This document shows positions 45,420 through 49,152 of a stretch of DNA of 49,152 nt, piece by piece. Positions within the stretch are counted from its first letter, which is position 1. Each line of letters begins with the position of its first letter. The notes under the pieces were generated by a model that worked only from the letters and a program-made list of their open reading frames with translations, had not been told where the DNA came from and made no database searches. Position numbers and translations under genes: made by a program. This DNA is from Clostridiaceae bacterium (GTDB taxonomy: Bacteria; Bacillota; Clostridia; Acetivibrionales; DTU013): the NCBI GenBank assembly GCA_012519745.1, contig JAAYPO010000069.1, positions 1 to 49,152 of the forward strand, read 5' to 3'.

Positions 45420-46574
45420 CTAGTATGCCGGACCTATGCCGGCGGCATATTCAAGCTTCATAAGCTTTGTATTATGATCAAATAATGCTGCTTTATAGCC
45501 ATTATCCGTTTCATCATATCCTATCTGTATTTGATCAAGAAGAGTTTTTGGTATGAGACCTTTCTCATATCTGCTCTTCACATTTTCAAGATTATTCTTC
45601 TGAAGATCCAGTACCTTCTTCAAGCCTGTGATATTGCTTTCAGAAACAGATACTTCAATATAGGCCTCCTTTATTTCCTTTTCAATTTCGATTTTTTCTT
45701 TCTCAAGCATCAGCTTTTGCTTCTCAAGCTCCAGGAGCATCGCCTCATAATCTTTTTTATTCTCAGGCAGTTTAATGGTGTAAGGATATTTTTCATATAT
45801 TTCCTTCCTTTGCTCCATAAGAGATATCTGTTTTAGAGAGCTTACGATCTCAAGTCTGGATGAAAGCGCCCTTTCAATATAATGATCTAAATCCTTGAGT
45901 TCAGTTTCATCAAATATTTCTTCGTATATGATTTGATCATATGCTGTGTCAAGTTTTACCCCTATAAAAGAATTAAGACTTCTAAGAATATTTTCATAAT
46001 TTCTTTTGGCTGCATCATACGCTGCTTTTGCTTTTAATGAATCATACTCCGACTGAGAAAGTTCGATACTGGTGATCATGCCTCTTTCATACTTGATTTT
46101 GCTTTGATTATATATCGTCTGCGCCAGTTCATTCTTTTTTTGCTTTAGCTTACAGTCGTTATCCGCGGTATAAACACCCAGGTATAATCCCCGTAAACCT
46201 ATTTTCATTGAGTTCAGTGTCACTTTCCTGCTATCCCGTGTCATTTCCCAGGAAAGCTTCATTTGTGCCGGGTAAAGCTCTTTTTGCATTGTCAAAAGCA
46301 TTTTAGTATTTGTATTAAAATGTATGTACATTTCCTTACCGAAAAACTCAACCGATATCCCTTCAGTATCGATACCCTCAGAACTGTTGACAGCACTTTC
46401 GTATTGCTTCTTTGCAGTCTTCTCTGACTCAGCCATATTAAGCAAGGTGTTATTTTTATTTTCTAGATTCGACAATGCTTTTTCCATGAACAGAATGTTT
46501 ATGTCTTCAGCGAAAACATCTGTATTTAGAAACAGCAATATCAGTATCATGACAGCTGACAAAAGCTTTTTCAA
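45420..46574 (-). CDS. TolC/OEP-family coiled-coil protein (first gene of pair)
   Basis: A 384-residue exported protein starting with TTG at 46574, supported by GGGAGG upstream; the open frame continues 34 codons further, without a ribosome site. Signal peptide (1-21: ILILLFLNTDVFAED). The body is mostly long helices in two OEP-like halves, with GLRGLYLGVYTADNDCKLKQ and YERGMITSIELSQSEYDSLK in the first and IKEAYIEVSVSESNITGLKK and RYEKGLIPKTLLDQIQIGYD in the second. The GXXXXXXL turn motifs (ERGMITSIEL, EKGLIPKTLL) are typical of the OEP family. No membrane-fusion protein or ABC partner is next to it in the window. Confidence 0.78.
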   Translation of the reverse strand: MKKLLSAVMILILLFLNTDVFAEDINILFMEKALSNLENKNNTLLNMAESEKTAKKQYESAVNSSEGIDTEGISVEFFGKEMYIHFNTNTKMLLTMQKELYPAQMKLSWEMTRDSRKVTLNSMKIGLRGLYLGVYTADNDCKLKQKKNELAQTIYNQSKIKYERGMITSIELSQSEYDSLKAKAAYDAAKRNYENILRSLNSFIGVKLDTAYDQIIYEEIFDETELKDLDHYIERALSSRLEIVSSLKQISLMEQRKEIYEKYPYTIKLPENKKDYEAMLLELEKQKLMLEKEKIEIEKEIKEAYIEVSVSESNITGLKKVLDLQKNNLENVKSRYEKGLIPKTLLDQIQIGYDETDNGYKAALFDHNTKLMKLEYAAGIGPAY

Positions 46575-46647
46575 CTCCGGACCTCCCTTTACTGTGTTCA
46601 ACATATTGTACTGAATATTTCTCATTATGTCTGTTCTTCTTAAAGAT

Positions 46648-46676
46648 ATCGTAGCAAAAACACTGGCAGCAAACAA
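46648..46676 (-). promoter_or_regulatory. Possible promoter of the TolC-like operon
   Basis: TTGTTT (46671-46676), 17-nt spacer, TACGAT (46648-46653) on the minus strand. Moderately good only. The leader of about 70 nt holds nothing else recognised. Confidence 0.4.
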
Positions 46677-46720
46677 GTAGGTATATTTCGTTAATAAGAG
46701 TTTTATTTTAATAATAAAGA

Positions 46721-46747
46721 GAGCCGGTGGGACGAATCCCCCGGCTC
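46721..46747 (-). terminator. Terminator of the large Ig-repeat S-layer-like gene
   Basis: GAGCCGG and CCGGCTC arms with GGG/CCC extension around an ATTCGT loop, one bulge, followed by TCTTTATTATT on the minus strand. Strong stem, moderate T-tail. Confidence 0.8.
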
Positions 46748-46789
46748 CCGGATGTTACTTGAATTGACTTGTGTTACTAATCTTGCTTA

Positions 46790-49152
46790 TCAATCTTCCG
46801 TCATCAGCTTCAGTGCGTCAGTCCTGTTGAATGCAGCAACCTTGTTGCCATCTCCGTCACAGATTCCGAAGTTTCCGTCATAGCTGACATTGGTGTTCTT
46901 AGTGAACAGCTTGTCGCTCTTAGCTGTGAGAACTACTGTTGTAGGATTCAAGTAAAGCGCACTTACAAGTTCTCCACCGCCTGAGATCGAGAATCCGTTC
47001 TTAGCATCGCTCCTATTGGAGAAGGATGCATCATCAAGAGCTTCCTTGAATACTACGTGTATGGTCAATCCATCAGCAGCGTAGTAAACTTCGTCAACTT
47101 CCGGAGCAGCCTTATCTGCTACATCAGTAGTTGCAGCTTCAAGGAATTCTCCATATACGTTCTTGGACTGCGTTGCTGCTGTTACTACACTCAGTGCACC
47201 GTCATCTGTAGAACGTTCAGCTACTGTGAATGTAACTACACTATTGCCATCTGAGTTAACAGTATGCTTGACTCTGCTGTATGCGACTTCAGATGCACCG
47301 TCCATGATTGTGAAGTCTTGTGCTTTAAACGTTGTCAGTCTCTGCGTGATCGTAACTGCGATCGTAGTTTTGTCTGTAAGTTCAGCTTTATCAACTGCAA
47401 CTGTTCCCGCACCTACTACTGTGATTGCAGGAGATACGAGAGATATTGTCTTATTGCCAGCGGCATTTGCTACTCTGGCTATTATCAGAATATCGCCTAC
47501 TTCAAAGTCTTGACCGCCTTTATCTTCGTGCGGTATCTTGATTTCTACAGCCTTGTTATCGTTTACAGCTTTAATTGTAACGCCGTCTACGTCAGCAAGG
47601 TCTGTGCCATCGAGCTGGTATTTTTCAAGATCCAGTACAGAGTATGCACCTGTTACAGCCATAGCTTCGCCATAGTTGATTTTGAGCATCTGATCCTTTG
47701 CACCAGGATTGTAAAGTACTGCTGCACCTGATGTTGTCGGGAAGTCCGGTGCGTCTTTATCCTTGATGGTAAAGCTCTTTGTAACCTTTTCAATAGCATT
47801 TCCGGCCAGGTCTTTAACCTTTTCAACTACTATCGAGTAATCTCCGCTCAGTTCATCATCGAACGTTATCGTTACGATCTTATCTACACCGTCGTCTGCA
47901 CTCAGAACTGCTCCGCTGATCTTATCGAGTTTTTTTCCGTCCTTGTCAAGGAGCGTGTAATTGTCAACATCTTCAGCTGAATCAGCCTCAAGAGCTTCAG
48001 AGAATGTCAGTTTTATTTCATCTTCCTGGTCATCTACCTGCTCTACCTTGTCGAGAGTAGGCTTGGTAACATCAGTTTCTACTTCAACCTTAAATGCAAT
48101 CTTCGCATTCTTGTTGTCCCACATATCCTGTATAGCTTCTTTTTCCACGTAAATATAGGCTGTGCCAAGAGGAAGTTCATATCCTTCAGCAAATGTCAGC
48201 TTCAGTTCTTTTCCGCTGATGGTAGGTGCACCTGAAACAGCGTTGTTGGTATTTGTGTGATAGAAGTCTGCCAAATCTACAGGATCGTCAACGAATTCAA
48301 TATCCTCACTGAATATGAGTGTGATTTCACCCGGTTTTGCATCCTTGAATCCAACAACTACAGGAGCATCTTCATCCTTGACAACTTTCAGGGTGAAAGT
48401 CTTCTTTGCTGCACTATAGCCTGCATAGTCTTCGATACCTGATCCGACTTCGACTGTCAGTTCGCCTTCGTCAAGCACTGAATACAGCTTGAAGTTGATT
48501 TCAGTGTCATTGTTGACGAGTGCAGGATAATCTTCATCATCCACTACGATATAATCGCCGCCGTCAACAGTGATGTCGTCTCCTGATACTGATGCAGGGT
48601 CGATCGGTTCACTGAATGTCACCTTAATAGTGTCGTTACCTATCACAGCTGCGGACAGTGCCTTCGGAATAGTATTATCAAAGAGTTCGATGTCTTCAAT
48701 AGTCTGTTCTGCCATCTTTGTTCCGCCGGGAGTAACGATGTCCTTTACAGTAAGGTCAACAGTATCCTGATTCTCACTAGCTGCTGTTGTCATTGTTATA
48801 ACAACTGTCTTCTTGTCATCCTGCAGTGCAAAGTCAGAATCACCGTCTATTGCAGCCGTACCGTCAGTATCCAGTTCGTAGTTGTCTTCATCGCCTGCTT
48901 CTTTGATTTCCTGGTTGAAGGTAACAACCAACTGCTTAAGATTGTTAGCTGTTACGCTGACAACGACCAGTTCCTCAGGTACAGCAGCAATAAGACCTGC
49001 TTCAATTGCAGCAGCTTCATCAATAACACCATCAGCAACCAATTTAGCTGCCAGAGTAGTATCACTGTCTTTCACCTTTGCGTTGAGAGCTTCAACAAGT
49101 GCTGTAGCCATATCGTTGTTTGTCAGGTTAGTGACATCAGCGATCTTGGACA
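46790..49152 (-). CDS. Large S-layer-like Ig-repeat surface protein, 5' end beyond the window
   Basis: The reading frame is open to the right edge, so the N-terminus (probably signal peptide and SLH domains) is missing; about 786 residues are visible. It is a chain of SbsA-type Ig-like domains of roughly 90-100 residues. Each is marked by an edge strand such as VTFNQEI, VTFSEPI, LIFSEDI, LTFSEAL, ITFDDEL or VVFKEAL. It is very rich in Asp, Glu, Thr and Val and poor in Cys, like abundant S-layer proteins. The stretch before the first repeat (ALVEALNAKVKDSDTTLAAK...) is helical. Ends with a strong terminator. An internal ATG at 49111 exists but should not be taken as the start. Confidence 0.85.
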   Translation of the reverse strand, partial: SKIADVTNLTNNDMATALVEALNAKVKDSDTTLAAKLVADGVIDEAAAIEAGLIAAVPEELVVVSVTANNLKQLVVTFNQEIKEAGDEDNYELDTDGTAAIDGDSDFALQDDKKTVVITMTTAASENQDTVDLTVKDIVTPGGTKMAEQTIEDIELFDNTIPKALSAAVIGNDTIKVTFSEPIDPASVSGDDITVDGGDYIVVDDEDYPALVNNDTEINFKLYSVLDEGELTVEVGSGIEDYAGYSAAKKTFTLKVVKDEDAPVVVGFKDAKPGEITLIFSEDIEFVDDPVDLADFYHTNTNNAVSGAPTISGKELKLTFAEGYELPLGTAYIYVEKEAIQDMWDNKNAKIAFKVEVETDVTKPTLDKVEQVDDQEDEIKLTFSEALEADSAEDVDNYTLLDKDGKKLDKISGAVLSADDGVDKIVTITFDDELSGDYSIVVEKVKDLAGNAIEKVTKSFTIKDKDAPDFPTTSGAAVLYNPGAKDQMLKINYGEAMAVTGAYSVLDLEKYQLDGTDLADVDGVTIKAVNDNKAVEIKIPHEDKGGQDFEVGDILIIARVANAAGNKTISLVSPAITVVGAGTVAVDKAELTDKTTIAVTITQRLTTFKAQDFTIMDGASEVAYSRVKHTVNSDGNSVVTFTVAERSTDDGALSVVTAATQSKNVYGEFLEAATTDVADKAAPEVDEVYYAADGLTIHVVFKEALDDASFSNRSDAKNGFSISGGGELVSALYLNPTTVVLTAKSDKLFTKNTNVSYDGNFGICDGDGNKVAAFNRTDALKLMTED

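Noticed and set aside
49111-49111. ATG as start of the Ig-repeat protein
   Set aside because: The frame stays open to the edge and the signal peptide is missing; the gene is cut by the window.

Overview
The window reads as part of the chromosome of a spore-forming, Gram-positive member of the Clostridia. Evidence: a T-box leader on a branched-chain amino acid operon; spore genes (an SspH-type small acid-soluble protein, a YyaC-type protein); the WalR/WalK/YycH/YycI/YycJ cell-wall regulon cluster; S-layer-homology and Ig-like surface proteins; rubredoxin; a Rho with a very long disordered insertion; and purine-rich ribosome sites with frequent TTG/GTG starts. Genus cannot be fixed from the sequence. 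No rRNA, tRNA, CRISPR array, prophage or intact insertion sequence was seen. Most genes lie on the minus strand.

Layout. 1-2.8 kb: an L,D-transpeptidase and a membrane GGDEF-EAL protein. 2.8-9.9 kb: a branched-chain amino acid operon ilvB-ilvN-ilvC-leuA-cimA plus a small gene, behind a TTGACA/TACAAT promoter and a T-box whose specifier reads CUC (Leu). 9.9-13.5 kb: an HtrA protease with a small partner, a DUF951 protein, and glnA. The glnA leader holds an intrinsic terminator and hairpins resembling ANTAR antiterminator targets. 13.5-18.5 kb: rubredoxin, a membrane protein, YyaC, a PAS-PP2C phosphatase (plus strand), prmC, a DUF1385 protein, and rpmE with its own promoter and terminator. 18.5-21.6 kb: rho, with a long leader and a 270-residue charged insertion, and a cysteine-rich protein. 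21.8-27.9 kb: a diacylglycerol-kinase-like enzyme, a heterodimeric ABC exporter pair with one degenerate ATP site, an AraC-type gene remnant, a DUF2569 membrane protein behind a palindromic operator, and a lipoprotein. 28.1-32.3 kb: sspH, an ABC ATPase/permease pair, an alpha/beta hydrolase and a 57-residue protein.

32.3-41.8 kb (minus): walR-walK-(262-aa secreted protein)-yycH-yycI-murA-yycJ-rlmH-(cysteine-cluster protein)-(small ORF)-(membrane protein), an expanded Wal cell-wall stress cluster. 41.8-49.15 kb: surface proteins, namely an SLH/Ig-like protein, two TolC-family (outer-membrane-efflux-like) coiled-coil proteins with their own terminator, and the 3' part of a large S-layer-like Ig-repeat protein that runs off the right edge.

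The most notable items are the attenuator in front of glnA, the tandem TolC-like proteins next to S-layer genes in an apparently single-membrane bacterium, the Rho insertion with AT-hook-like motifs, and the perfect 23-bp palindrome at the DUF2569 promoter. No clearly new multi-gene defence or mobile system was found.
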